From NCBI GenBank assembly GCA_014058105.1, contig JACGCM010002752.1, positions 1,364,001 to 1,428,000 of the forward strand: a DNA stretch of 64,000 nt. Reading direction: 5' to 3'. This document shows, one piece after another, positions 22,906 to 32,809 of this stretch. This DNA comes from Kingdonia uniflora. Taxonomy: Eukaryota > Streptophyta > Magnoliopsida > Ranunculales > Circaeasteraceae. A model generated the notes under the pieces. It searched no databases and was not told where the DNA came from. It worked only from the letters and a program-made list of their open reading frames with translations. A program made the translations under genes and the position numbers. Every line of letters begins with the position of its first letter. Positions within the stretch are counted from its first letter, which is position 1.

Positions 22906-25367
22906 CTTCTCATGTTCCCCCTCCAGGAGCTCGGTGTCATCCCCTTGGTTGTCTAGCACCGTCTGACGAAAAATACCATCCAGCCCATCAACAACTCTAA
23001 CAACAACCCCTTCCGCATCTTCGTCATCTCCTTCCTCAACATAGGTGTCCGCCATAATAGCATCCACCTCATCATCTGAATACCCCTTCAACATAAGGTG
23101 GTGCCCGAGTCTTTCGCGCTCCACCACCACCTCTTCCATGTTCGCTCTCACCTCAGCTTGTAGATGACTGATCTCCACTAATTGGGAAGCCTTCAGGGCC
23201 TCCAGCTTTTTTAGATCCTTGAGAGCGTTAGCCTTCAATCGAGCTACCTTCTTTCCCAGCTCGATCTTCCCCTTCTTCAGCTCAGATTTCTCCTCTTCAA
23301 CTCTGAGGCATATCCTCCTCACCAAACGAGCAACTTACAAAGTACAATTCGACCTCAGCGTGAGCTCGGAATGCAATACAAAATATATATTTCACATAAT
23401 CGAGATACAAGACCTACCATTTTTCCCATTTCCTCCTCTCCATGAAGAGCCGCCACCCTGGCCCTTTCCTCAACCTCCTTTAGGTCATCCTCAGCAACAG
23501 GTCGCTCTTCAATGACCTTCTCCCCCAACGTTCTTGAAGGTTCGACCCATCTCCTTTTTTCTTTTCCCTCGACCTTACCACTTCTAGTGGTACCAGAGGC
23601 CGATGGGCACTTCAACATCTATTTTTTTGGAAATATTTGAGCTAAGTTGTTCGACGTAAGGGACTCCGGATGAGCTGAAATGTCCACTCAAGGGGTCTTG
23701 GACAAGTTCGTTTACCCTTTCCCACCAGTTCTTTTCTTCTTACAATCATCAGCACCCGCCATCAGCCTTGTTGATTGATATTTTTAAAAATTTTAGACTT
23801 GCTTCCTACCCGTTTCTTTCTACTAAGGCCAAGTCCTTCAACACAGATTCAAGCTCAACCTCTTCCTCAACAACTTCATCCAACAAAGAATCTTTCCTCT
23901 CCACCTGGGACTTTGGGTCTGCCATGCACAACAATTTTTATCATCAACAAAAGATCATACAGTTCCAACATATCAATATTATACACTATACATTGTTATA
24001 CTTACTTTGCTTTACAGTTTAAAATTGAAGAGATCCAAGGGTTCCTCATCATCTCTCTGATGGCAATTACCCTATACCCATATTACGTTGTCGTTCTAGG
24101 ATTGACCTGCTGAGTTCAAATCAAAGAAGCGAGGCTGAGTTGTACTCGCACAGAAATATGCCCCTCCACTGGCATGATAATTCTTCACCCCATAAAACTG
24201 CAAAACATCCTCAGGGGATATCCTTCTTACTTTCCCCTCCTTTTCCCACTTTTTATTCAGATGATCGCAAACACTTATCACCTCCCACATATTCCCGTTC
24301 AATTGAACAGAACATGCCCCAATCATATTCATAATCCCTTTCACCAAGTTGGTAAGGGGAAGACTTAACCCGTACTCTAATTGAGACAGGTAAAACAAAA
24401 AACCCTATGAAATGCCACTTTGAACACTTCCATCAAAATACTCCAACGAGATCGATTCGTCTATGCCCTTATCTTATTTTTCCTCCTCCAGATCAGCCAA
24501 TAAATAAGAATATTCCTACCTTGTTGCTACAGTACACACCCTAAAAAGCCTACCGGCGTATTCTATGTAGTTACCCCATGTCCCTCCTACAATATCTTTG
24601 GCTTTACAAAACTCTTTAAATGCATCCGAGCAGGGAGGATATGACACCAAATTCCCAGGTCGATACCTCGTTAACAGCTGAACTATCCATCTCAACTATA
24701 ATTCTACAGGCAAGGGTTTGATCCTACACAAATACCTCTCACAATCGACCTACACACAGGTTCAGGTATCTATCATTATCATATGTACATCCATCGTTCG
24801 CATACAAAAATCCTTTCATATATTCTATATATATTTCAAATTTCATAGATTGCTATAAATAGTGATTTTTAAGAGATTTGCCTAAAGCAGATTATGATTT
24901 GCAAAAACACAAACATGTATCACACATCTCTACTAACCTTCTGTGTTAGAATAAGAATCTGAGGCAATGCCAAAGCCTACCTTCACAATACTGTTGTATA
25001 GCCACCTACATGATTCAGTCCCCGCAACTCTCTTTAAATGTTGATCACTCTTAGATAAATCCTTACCAGATTTTCTGCAATTTTTTTGCACTTCTCTCTC
25101 TTTGTTCTCCATGTTTTCAGAAGTTGAAAAATGTTTAAATGATGAGGAAGACGCACTATTTATTTTTTCTCCCTCTAATGGTTGGCAGCTATTGTACCTC
25201 ACACGAGCCGTCCTCGATTTTGAAACCGATGCGTCATTTCCACTTCCCATGTCAGGCATCTTGTACCTTTTCAATAAAACTATTTTTCCATCATTGCCCC
25301 TTCCCTCATATTTTAATCTCTTTTTCTCTCCTATTTCAATATCTCTCTCTGACCTTCCAACACTCAT
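22906..25367 (-). pseudogene. Gypsy B antisense T28/coiled-coil gene, 5' exons
   Basis: Exon 1 25367-24938 (ATG start MSVGRSERDIEIG; basic, Ser-rich; donor GTTAGT). Exon 2 24703-24107 joins in phase and contains a Transposase_28-like domain: RYRPGNLVSYPPCSDAFKEF, LEYGLSLPLTNLVKGIMNMI, GNMWEVISVCDHLNKKW, ending HASGGAYFCASTTQPRFFDL. Exon 3 starts 23918 (DPKSQVERKDSLLDEVVEEE). The coiled-coil exon 23334-22906 is 143 codons: KKGKIELGKKVARLKANALK to YSDDEVDAIMADTYVEE; its acceptor AG appears mutated to AA. Stops in exon 2 mark decay. TATAAGTA at 25459-25466 (reverse strand) is a fitting promoter. Continues at 13212-14875 beyond the inferred inversion. Confidence 0.7.
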
Positions 25368-25458
25368 GATGACTCACACTTACACGATATCAGTTTGTTG
25401 CAGCTTTAGATAGAAAACAAAATTAGAAACTCCTGCTTTTTGTTGTTCTTGTTTCCTC

Positions 25459-25466
25459 TACTTATA
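25459..25466 (-). promoter_or_regulatory. TATA box of B antisense gene
   Basis: Reverse strand ACTATAAGTAGAGG lies about 92 bases upstream of the ATG at 25367, a normal plant core-promoter distance. Confidence 0.5.
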
Positions 25467-25479
25467 GTACTAGTGACAT

Positions 25480-26758
25480 CATTTCCAAAGTTACCAAAAT
25501 TTTCAAATGTATTCAAAATTATTTATCACAACAGTCTCAAATGGTATTTGCAACTATAGAGGATCAATTTGACTTTCATCTTTTCTTTTAGAAAAAATTC
25601 AAATACTTACATTCATTTATGATAACACTTTATATATAATTACACCTAAAATAGCCTTGATGACCTGGGCAACCACATCCAATCAGATATCCTCCAGCAA
25701 TCATCACATCTTCAGATTCGATCTCCTCCACAGCAAGCAATCTCACTGCTTCCTTTCGAGCTGGTGGGTCCACCATTATTTCTCAGAACATCTCTTCATA
25801 AAAATGACGTTCGCATTCATGATCTTTCCCAATCATATCCAAACCCTCAACATTCACCTCCCTCACTGGCAATTCAGCATCATAGTCCAACAACCCAAAA
25901 ATGCATTCACGCACTTCGGCTACCTTAATAGCCAATTGCCCCTCAGCGGCATAACGGATTCTCTCATAACGAGTCTACCTCATCATTCTTTCCTTCTACC
26001 TAATTTTTCCTCATCAACCCCCCTTCATTTATACCCTGTCTGGTTGTAAAATTCTACGCAAGTTGGGATGTTATCCTATTATCTCGTAACATAAACCATA
26101 AAATCTTGGTAGAAGTTATATCTGAATACATCTCCTTCTATTAAACTACATCATTTCCTCCTATTTCATGTCGACCTGATTCCTTCCAACAAACTATCAT
26201 AGATCGACCTGCCATTCCGAAATTTATGCAATTTCCTTTCCTCCAACTTTTATCCAACTCCAGGTCGAACTTCTATTATATACATTACAAACATATTTTA
26301 AACAGTTCAATTATGATAACAATAATTTTGATGTCATATATATCATTTTATCAGTATCTTGGCAAACTCATCGTATTATTCTTACCTCAATTCCAGACAC
26401 ATTTTATTCGATATCAACATAATGTTTGGATAACAAATATTATTCATTTCGAATCAGATTACAGATACGTTTACAGATAATAAGTCTTTCAAAGTACTCA
26501 AAGATCGAATACTTTTACAAATATCAAGTCTTACAAAGCACTCCGAAATTAGGTACTTTACAGATAGCAAGTTTTTTGAGTGCTTTACAGATAGAAAATC
26601 TTTCAGGTACCCCAAGCATCAAATTCTTCAGTTCGTCCTACTTCAGTGATGTTTCATCCTGATGTAAAGCGGACATTAGACACAACAAAAAGCTTCCCTC
26701 ACATGATTTTGGTCGAAGTCTAGTCGAACTTCAAATAGAAACTATGCAAGTAAAAGAC
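25480..26758. other. Spacer between the two antisense genes of B
   Basis: AT-rich, no gene supported. At 26480-26610 a loose repeat of AAGTCTTTCAAAGTACTC / AGTCTTACAAAGCACTC / AGTTTTTTGAGTGCTTTACAG occurs three to four times. Confidence 0.5.
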
Positions 26759-27251
26759 TCAGTGCTGGACCCAACTCTTCAAACTTAAGGTTTTCTTAGC
26801 GCCAAAAGATGATGGAAGTGTAGAAGTAGATTTCCACTCCCCGTCTTCCTCCTCCACTACCATCACCTCCACCTCTAAAGCCACAACCTCTACAGAGTTT
26901 GTAGAGATCAAAAAGTCCTGACCATAGAACTCGTTGCGACACAAGAAATTAGCATAACTGCCCTGCAGTTGTGCCTATCCCTGCATCTGTCTCCCTAATC
27001 TTTTCCTCCACAAGGGTACGAAGATAATCCCAACGTTCCTCTCCTGTCAAAACAACGACATGAAACCTCCACCTATAATAAAATTCCTCCTCAGCTTCAA
27101 TCACTTCGTCTTCCGACATACCTTGATAAGTCGGAGGAACAGGAGTGGGTATGGACATCTCCAAGGACTAGTCGCCAAAGTACTTTAACTTCAACCTCTG
27201 CATTTTAGAAGTAATCCTCTCTTCAAGGACCATCCTCTGAGTCTTCACCAT
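26759..27251 (-). pseudogene. Gypsy B second antisense gene (small, unknown)
   Basis: Frame from ATG 27251 reads MVKTQRMVLEERITSKMQRL, then KLKYFGD, one TAG at 27168-27170, SLEMSIPTPVPPTYQGMSED and FHVVVLTGEERWDYLRTLVE; after one frameshift near 26945 it reads RNEFYGQDFLISTNSVEVVA and an acidic tail to a stop at 26759. About 165 residues. I do not recognise the family. TATATAAA at 27321-27328 (reverse strand) is 70 bases upstream of the ATG. It lies between the 3' LTR and the larger antisense gene, with the same direction. Confidence 0.55.
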
Positions 27252-27320
27252 CTTTGATACTTTTAGAGAATTTGACAACTTACAAGTATATTTTGCTTCA
27301 AAAACTCGATACAAGTACTA

Positions 27321-27328
27321 TTTATATA
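27321..27328 (-). promoter_or_regulatory. TATA box of small antisense gene in B
   Basis: Reverse strand GGTTATATAAATAGTAC, 70 bases upstream of the ATG at 27251. Confidence 0.5.
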
Positions 27329-27572
27329 ACCCTACATTTATTGTGCAGGTACGTTTTTCCAAGCGTCATCATTCCATACAAACGCAACTTTTCAAAACCA
27401 TAACCATCACATTCATAAGCATCCGCATCTTCATTTAATGCACGTCATTTCCCTATAACCTGCGCAACTTCCGTACAATCAAAGCCATCATTACTCCATT
27501 TTAATTTTCAAAACACGCATACCCATATAACCAAATCCTTTCTCAACAAAAGCCATTCGTGACTTCAGTTGC

Positions 27573-27583
27573 GAGGGGAAGAT
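27573..27583 (+). promoter_or_regulatory. Gypsy B polypurine tract
   Basis: GAGGGGAAGAT immediately precedes the TG of the LTR at 27584; it primes plus-strand DNA synthesis and shows that this LTR is a 3' LTR of a plus-oriented element. Confidence 0.75.
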
Positions 27584-28204
27584 TGCAGGGACCTATCCCT
27601 AGATCTCACCTAAAATCAAGTTGTCGCTAGTTTGAATTACCTTCATCTCAGACTCACACATTTTCCAGATGACTTTTTCAGTCAACATTTCAACCTACTC
27701 CATGAACTAGCGGAGAACGTGGGTCGAACTCAAACCGAAAAACCTGAACAAGTCAAAAACACCTGTTTATCACGAACTCATCAGTTACTCAGTCAACCAC
27801 CACTAACCACATTGTTTAGAGAATATGTATCATCAAGATGAAGAACTACAGAGAAGGCCTATATAAGGATGAAGTTCCAGAATATACAAGGACCAGAAAA
27901 ATTCATGAGAAATCACCAAGAAAACTACAGATTTTAGATTCTTGAAAATATTTAAACTTCTTAGTTACAAGGTTAAAGCATTTCTAAATCTAGAGATCAC
28001 TTGTAATAAGATATCCGCCTCAAGCAATAAAGATATTTTTACAAAAATCCTCCACTCAAAGTTGTGGTTTTTTACCTATTCAGAGGTTTTCCACCCAAAA
28101 ACCACATGTGTCATTTCTTGCTTTCTATTAGAATATTGTCACAGGTTCATTGGTGTGATAGCGAATTCTAAGCCATTTTGGGCCTATGAAATTTGGCCAT
28201 TACA
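27584..28204 (+). repeat. Gypsy B 3' LTR
   Basis: Starts TGCAGGGACC and ends GGCCATTACA, 621 bp. TATATAA at 27860-27866. Related to the D LTR (start TGTAAGGACC, end GGTCATTGCA). The next base pairs (AAGCC) are flank. Confidence 0.8.
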
Positions 28205-28469
28205 AAGCCCAACACTCACAACACTCCAATATCGTCTATGACACCGTGCACGCATCAACAACATCTCAATTTCATCTCAAAATTACTAAAATCACACAAA
28301 AACTTTAAAACAGTTCTTAATAAAATCCTCCACAACTAATCACTCTTTCTTAAATTCATTCATCCAAATCAAAGTTCAAGTTGTTATCTACAAAGGGAAT
28401 TTCTACATAAATCATCATTACATGAAGAAAGTATCGAATCACAAAAAATCAAGAAATAATAAAACTATA
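28205..28469. other. Short segment between B 3' LTR and A 3' LTR
   Basis: 265 bp of AT-rich DNA with no gene. If the nest model is right it is the 3' end of gypsy A internal DNA. A clean polypurine tract is not visible before the LTR (only AAGAAATAATAAAA). Confidence 0.45.
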
Positions 28470-29071
28470 TGGTAGGTATTAACAATTATATGCACCTAAG
28501 AGACTTTTAGTAGCATATTCCCCAGACTCGATAAGGACAAGCTAAATAGAGTCAAGTTGAAGGTATCTTGTCATTCAAGAAGGGATTGTGGTAGTATATT
28601 CCCCAGACTCGATAAGGAGAACCTAGCAAAACCAAGTCAAAGGTGTATAACAATTCGATAAGTTATTAGGCCCATGTCTATAGATCTTGACCCTCTACAA
28701 TTACCGTTACACTTGGTCTAATAGAACCGTTGCACATGATCCGTAAAGTTTGCCCACCACCCATTAAACTAGGAGGTTAATTATTTTGAAACTGTTTGTG
28801 TCCATTATAAATATAGGCAGAGTAGATGTCAGCAAGGGGTGGTTTTTAGAGATATCATTCTTGATTAGACATATCAAATCTTTCTGTAATTGTAATAATC
28901 TAGCACATATTGGATTTATACCTAAAATCCTCCTCGAGGTTATAGTTTTTCTCAGATTTTATTAAGTTTCCACGTAAAATCTAGTGTATTCTAGCTTTGT
29001 TTACATAATCACCATAACCTCATTACTAGAAGTATTGGCGAAGTCTACCAACCAGAAAACTAGCCATTACA
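28470..29071 (+). repeat. Gypsy A 3' LTR (or solo LTR)
   Basis: Same length and structure as 5372-5973, including the tandem ~78-bp units and TATAAAT at 28806-28812; ends ATTACA. Taken as the partner of the 5' LTR of A, with the caution that the target duplication is imperfect. Confidence 0.75.
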
Positions 29072-31726
29072 AGACTATTACAAAAGTAAGGTCTACAAAT
29101 AAAACTGTGATGAAATACTTACATGTTATATGATGTAGGATGCAAAGTTTCATATGCCTTTCAAAATGTCGTAGGTACTAAGATAGAAAAAGCTCAGGCT
29201 TTCCATACTTACTCTGATGCGAGTATCAATAACACACATGTTACTCAAAAATAACCTTCAGAGGATATTTTATAGATAAATAATACATACATAATGTACT
29301 CTTTCATCGAATCCCCCATTAGCAACAACATTGGATGTAAGTATATCTAATACTCATGGCCTTCTACTGTTGTGCACATTAATCACAATCGGTTAAGATT
29401 CACCCAAGAGATATGCCAAGATATCTCAATTTAGAATATTAAGACAAAGCCACTTTACAACTTAAAAGTGCTATCATGGTTTTTTAAGTACTTTAGCCAA
29501 CCACTTAAGACAAATATTACACTAGCAACAAAAGAAATACTAATGCTTTTATACATGAGAAATACCAGGGATGTAGTTTTTCTTCAGACTTGTTTGAGAA
29601 ATCTCCAACCTATATTTCTTTACAAATTTAATGTACCTACAAAAATTGTACGAAATCAGTACCTAATAAAAATATGCGGTTACTACTAGTAACATATATC
29701 AGAGCAACAATCTAATTAGGACATAATAATCCATAGGGGCAGTAACTTTGCACCACCAGGGTTAATACTAATAGCATATCTCAAAGCAAATCTTTGTTCA
29801 TTACAATTTGATATATTTTTGCTCACTCCAAAATTTCATTAATTTGCAAATTAATCGTGTTTCTAGTGTAAAATCATTGCTGCAAAACAGTAGGGTGATA
29901 AAGTTCAACAAACTCGGGAGAAAAAATAAAACAATGTAATAGAAAATATTAGTGGTGACATTAATAGTAGCAATTATCTTATAATAGAGGCAAAAGACCA
30001 CGGGTGAAGCTAGAGGCCGAGCTACGACTTTGAATTTTTTTTATACAGAGAAATGCTTTGTACATAAAGTAACATAGTGTTGTGGAGCCTATAACTATTT
30101 TCCAAATCCTAGCATTATCTTTTGTGCTCCGTCTTCATAATTCAACTTTACTTATTTACATGGTATCACTAGTATGATTTATTGCTTCATAACTTCCATC
30201 TTTGCAGGCTATATCATGACAAATCCACAGGGGTAAAAATTAAACTACTAGTGTCATACAAAGCAAGTATGACTAAACTTCATGGAAATGATAAAGCACT
30301 AATTAGATCAAATTACCCCGAGTGATTTTGATTGCCCTATTCTAATCAGTAATGAACAAAGGACCAAAACGTAGATTAAATTGCAAATAATTCACATCAA
30401 AAAGGCAACATAAAAGTCTAGGATAATATTAACCAATTGTAAAATGAGGCATTGGTTGTTAACTAAAACAAATGAAATTGATATACCAACCAAAAAAAAA
30501 GACGACTCCTACTATAGTCGTAATAACAAGTCTAGCACTGTCATTTGACTTTCTCAGAGCTCCACAGCAAGGCACAAAAGAAAAGATGAACCACATAAGT
30601 AGATTTAAGTAGTTATACTACCAGTCTTAACTAAGAGCCACTAAAATAGGATCCTGAAATGGAGCTTTTACAGCACTCCTAAAGACCCCATTATGCTTTA
30701 TATTTCACATTTGGAGTCATGACTTATTTTTTATCTCTATAAGATCCCAGCTACCCCTATAAGGCTAAGTTAGATCTAAATTCTCTTAATATGAGTATTA
30801 GCTTGCCCCGAGACTTGCAACAATCACAGCCTTAGTTCACTTGGCACGAAAGGTCTAAACACTCTATTTGCTTGAATAAATCATATAGTTGCTTTTAAGT
30901 GTTCAAAATAAGTACTAGATTGTCGTAATGTATGTCGCACTTAAATTTTAAGTTGTATAGAAAGATAAAAACTATAAGTTCTAGCGGACTCCCTCGCGAT
31001 AACGAAACTCCGGTAGATTCAAACTCAGAAGACAAGCATTGAAAAAATATTTGACGGATCTTCTGAACTGAAGTCATTGAGAGGATTACAAACTCAAAAT
31101 TAAAAAGTGATCATGGTAATTTTATACTTTATTCAAAATTCCAATTTAAAAGTGAATCTTCTAATAGTTCCAATTTAAATATCTCAATGACTTCAGTTCA
31201 GAGACAAAATCTAATAATACAATTTCACCCAAATGAAATACTAACCGGAAACCATATGCTAATTTTACAAATTTCACTCAAAGAACTTTGATTTCAAAGA
31301 AACAAATCTAATTAATTCACAAATCAGATGCTAATTTTCTCAAAATTAAAGTTAGATTACAATTGAGTGTAAGAAAAATTCAGAAGTTAGGGTTAAAGAA
31401 CTTACAAGTTTTCATGAGTGTTGGAAGAGAGAGAGAAAAAAAAACTTGAAGAGATTGTAAGATTGGGCTTTGATAAGGTTGTAGTTAGGATGTGAGGAAT
31501 CTCCGAAGAATTTGCCTTTCTACGATTTCAACATTAGAGGGAAAAACAAAATCTAATTGAAAAACTAAGCGGAATTCCAATTAAAACTAAGGGAATAATA
31601 AATGGAAAAATACCATGAACATACGACAATTTACCATAGGCTATTATCGTAACAAATTTGTCACATCAATTACCAATGGCAAACTATTTAAGAGATCATG
31701 GTAATTTTACGATTTTGGTATAGTGG
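29072..31726. other. CACTA right arm, no gene recognised
   Basis: 2.65 kb of AT-rich DNA with only short, unconvincing frames. A perfect 20-bp inverted repeat (CTGAACTGAAGTCATTGAGA at 31063-31082 and its complement at 31182-31201) lies near the end. The last 120 bp hold TACCATG/ATGGTAA words like those in the left arm. No transposase domain is seen. Confidence 0.6.
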
Positions 31727-31729
31727 TTA
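31727..31729. repeat. CACTA target-site duplication, right copy (GTT)
   Basis: GTT directly after the terminus GGTATAGTG, identical to the left copy at 4764-4766. Confidence 0.8.
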
Positions 31730-31891
31730 TTTTATCCACACGAGCTAAAAAGGAAGATAGTGATCGAAGTCAAGCAAGTACGATCGAGTGACAACTTCGC
31801 AGATTTGTTTACCAAGATATTACCTAAGTCACCATTTCAGAAATTGCTTTACGGGATTGGCATGCGACAACTGAATCATCAAACAAATTAG
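31730..31891 (+). pseudogene. Copia H RNase H, C-terminal end
   Basis: Begins in the frame left open at 4766 and reads FYPHELKKED, then after a small shift VKQVRSSDNFADLFTKILPK and GIGMRQLNHQTN, ending TAG at 31889-31891. This is the conserved copia polyprotein C-terminus. Confidence 0.85.
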
Positions 31892-32061
31892 TATTCCTCT
31901 TGACTTGAGGGGGAGTATTGATCAGGGGGAGCGTTTTTGAGTTATATTTTGCATACTACACTCTTTTTCCTTCAACTAGGATTTTTCCCATAGGGTTTTT
32001 CCTAGCAAGGTTTTAGCGAGGCAGTTGATAAGCGCGCTGATGGTGGATATCCAAGAGGGAG
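31892..32061 (+). other. Copia H 3' noncoding with polypurine tracts
   Basis: Two purine blocks, TTGAGGGGGAG (about 31906) and CCAAGAGGGAG (32051-32061); the second abuts the LTR. Between them AGGGTTTTTCCTAGCAAGGT and TTTTAGCGAGGC form the short repeated motif common in plant copia 3' regions and present also in element G. Confidence 0.65.
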
Positions 32062-32279
32062 TGTTGTAATATGGATAATCCACCACTAACTCCTGGAGAT
32101 TCTAATATCTAGAGATCCAAATAATATATTCTTTATATATTATTATGTAGAGATCTTTCTGTTGTTGAGGAGATATTATTCTCTATAATTTTATGTATTC
32201 ACTATATATATGAGCTCTATTAGAGCAATTGATAAAAGAAAATATTTCTCTCTCTTTCTTATGTTCTTTATTCTCTACA
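32062..32279 (+). repeat. Copia H 3' LTR
   Basis: Starts TGTTGTAATATGG directly after a polypurine tract and ends TTCTCTACA, 218 bp, with TG...CA ends and a TATATATATGAG box near its 3' part. No matching 5' LTR was found in the window. Confidence 0.7.
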
Positions 32280-32308
32280 ATATAGAAAAGCATTAATAAT
32301 TTCAAAAA

Positions 32309-32800
32309 GAGAAATTTTAAATACACTCCATTCCTTAATTAGCTCACCTCGATTTGATCTCAACCTACTTTTATTTCTCTAGGTTAATTAGCTCGCCCCA
32401 TTTTTTTTATAAATACAAATTTAAGTATTGATGGACATCAAAATCTTCATCATACTACCAAATCCCCATAGATTAATGTATACAAATTGAACCACCTTTG
32501 TAAAATTAAATATCACCGAATCATATCACATGGCTTAAAAGATAGATTTTTCTTCATTCTTATTCCTTAAATTCTTTGCTTGTATTGTAGAGATGATGAG
32601 ACTAATCAAAATTATATAACTTTGAAAATGTGTTTTTTGGTTCTTCTCTCAACACTAAACTAGAGAGTATGAATTAGGGAGGGGGTAAGTGTTTAGATTA
32701 AAAAAAAAATATTTTTTTATTTTGGGGGCATAGTTGTCTTTAAATATATCAGGTGTAATGGGGTGAGCTTTTAGAGTTTCGGGTGTATTTAAAACTTCTC
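32309..32800. mobile_element. Mutator-like MITE candidate
   Basis: Left end GAGAAATTTTAAATACAC and the reverse complement of the right end GAGAAGTTTTAAATACAC match at 17 of 18 bases; similarity continues into AGCTCACC. Flanks TTTCAAAAA (32300-32308) and TTCCAGAAA (32801-32809) agree at 7 of 9, consistent with an aged 9-bp duplication. No coding capacity. It lies just past the copia H LTR. Confidence 0.5.
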
Positions 32801-32809
32801 TTCCAGAAA

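Larger units (their letters stand above)
22775..28204 (+). mobile_element. Gypsy B, 3' part (antisense genes, PPT, 3' LTR)
   Basis: Plus-oriented 3' end of an element whose LTR U5 matches the remnant at 20708-20955. It contains two genes on the minus strand, a polypurine tract and a full LTR. Joining it to the inverted part at 13186-20955 would give a ~13-kb element organised like gypsy D. Confidence 0.65.
5372..29071 (+). mobile_element. Ty3/gypsy (Tat-like) element A, interrupted by element B
   Basis: Bounded by two LTRs of equal length (602 bp, by eye about nine-tenths identical). The 5' LTR is followed by a primer-binding-type sequence and a decayed gag-pol in gypsy order (protease, RT, RNase H, second RNase H, integrase), with no chromodomain recognised. 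A second RNase H before integrase is typical of the Tat lineage. The putative target duplication is imperfect (AGGCT at 5361-5365 versus AGACT at 29072-29076, and only if the LTR starts a few bases before its TG), so pairing of the LTRs is an inference. Confidence 0.65.
4767..31726. mobile_element. CACTA (En/Spm) element inserted in copia H, filled by nested gypsy elements
   Basis: Left end reads CACTGTACCAATTT (4767-4780); the reverse complement of the right end (31713-31726) reads CACTATACCAAAAT, an imperfect terminal inverted repeat starting CACT. Flanks are GTT on both sides, and the host copia frame continues across the excised element. Near both ends TTACCA/TGGTAA-like words recur (for example 4830, 4968, 31625, 31676, 31699), as expected for CACTA subterminal repeats. 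Outside the nested gypsy block (5372-29071) only about 3.3 kb is CACTA DNA, and I recognise no transposase there, so it looks non-autonomous. Confidence 0.8.
1336..32279 (+). mobile_element. Ty1/copia retrotransposon H, 5'-truncated, split by a CACTA element
   Basis: Remains of a copia element in the order protease, integrase, reverse transcriptase, RNase H, which is the Ty1/copia order. Coding pieces lie at 1336-4766 and 31730-31891, a polypurine tract at 32053-32061 and the 3' LTR at 32062-32279. The 27-kb interval 4767-31726 is a later CACTA insertion. Only about 4 kb is H itself. The 5' LTR and gag are not recognisable to the left. Multiple stops and frameshifts show it is dead. Confidence 0.85.
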
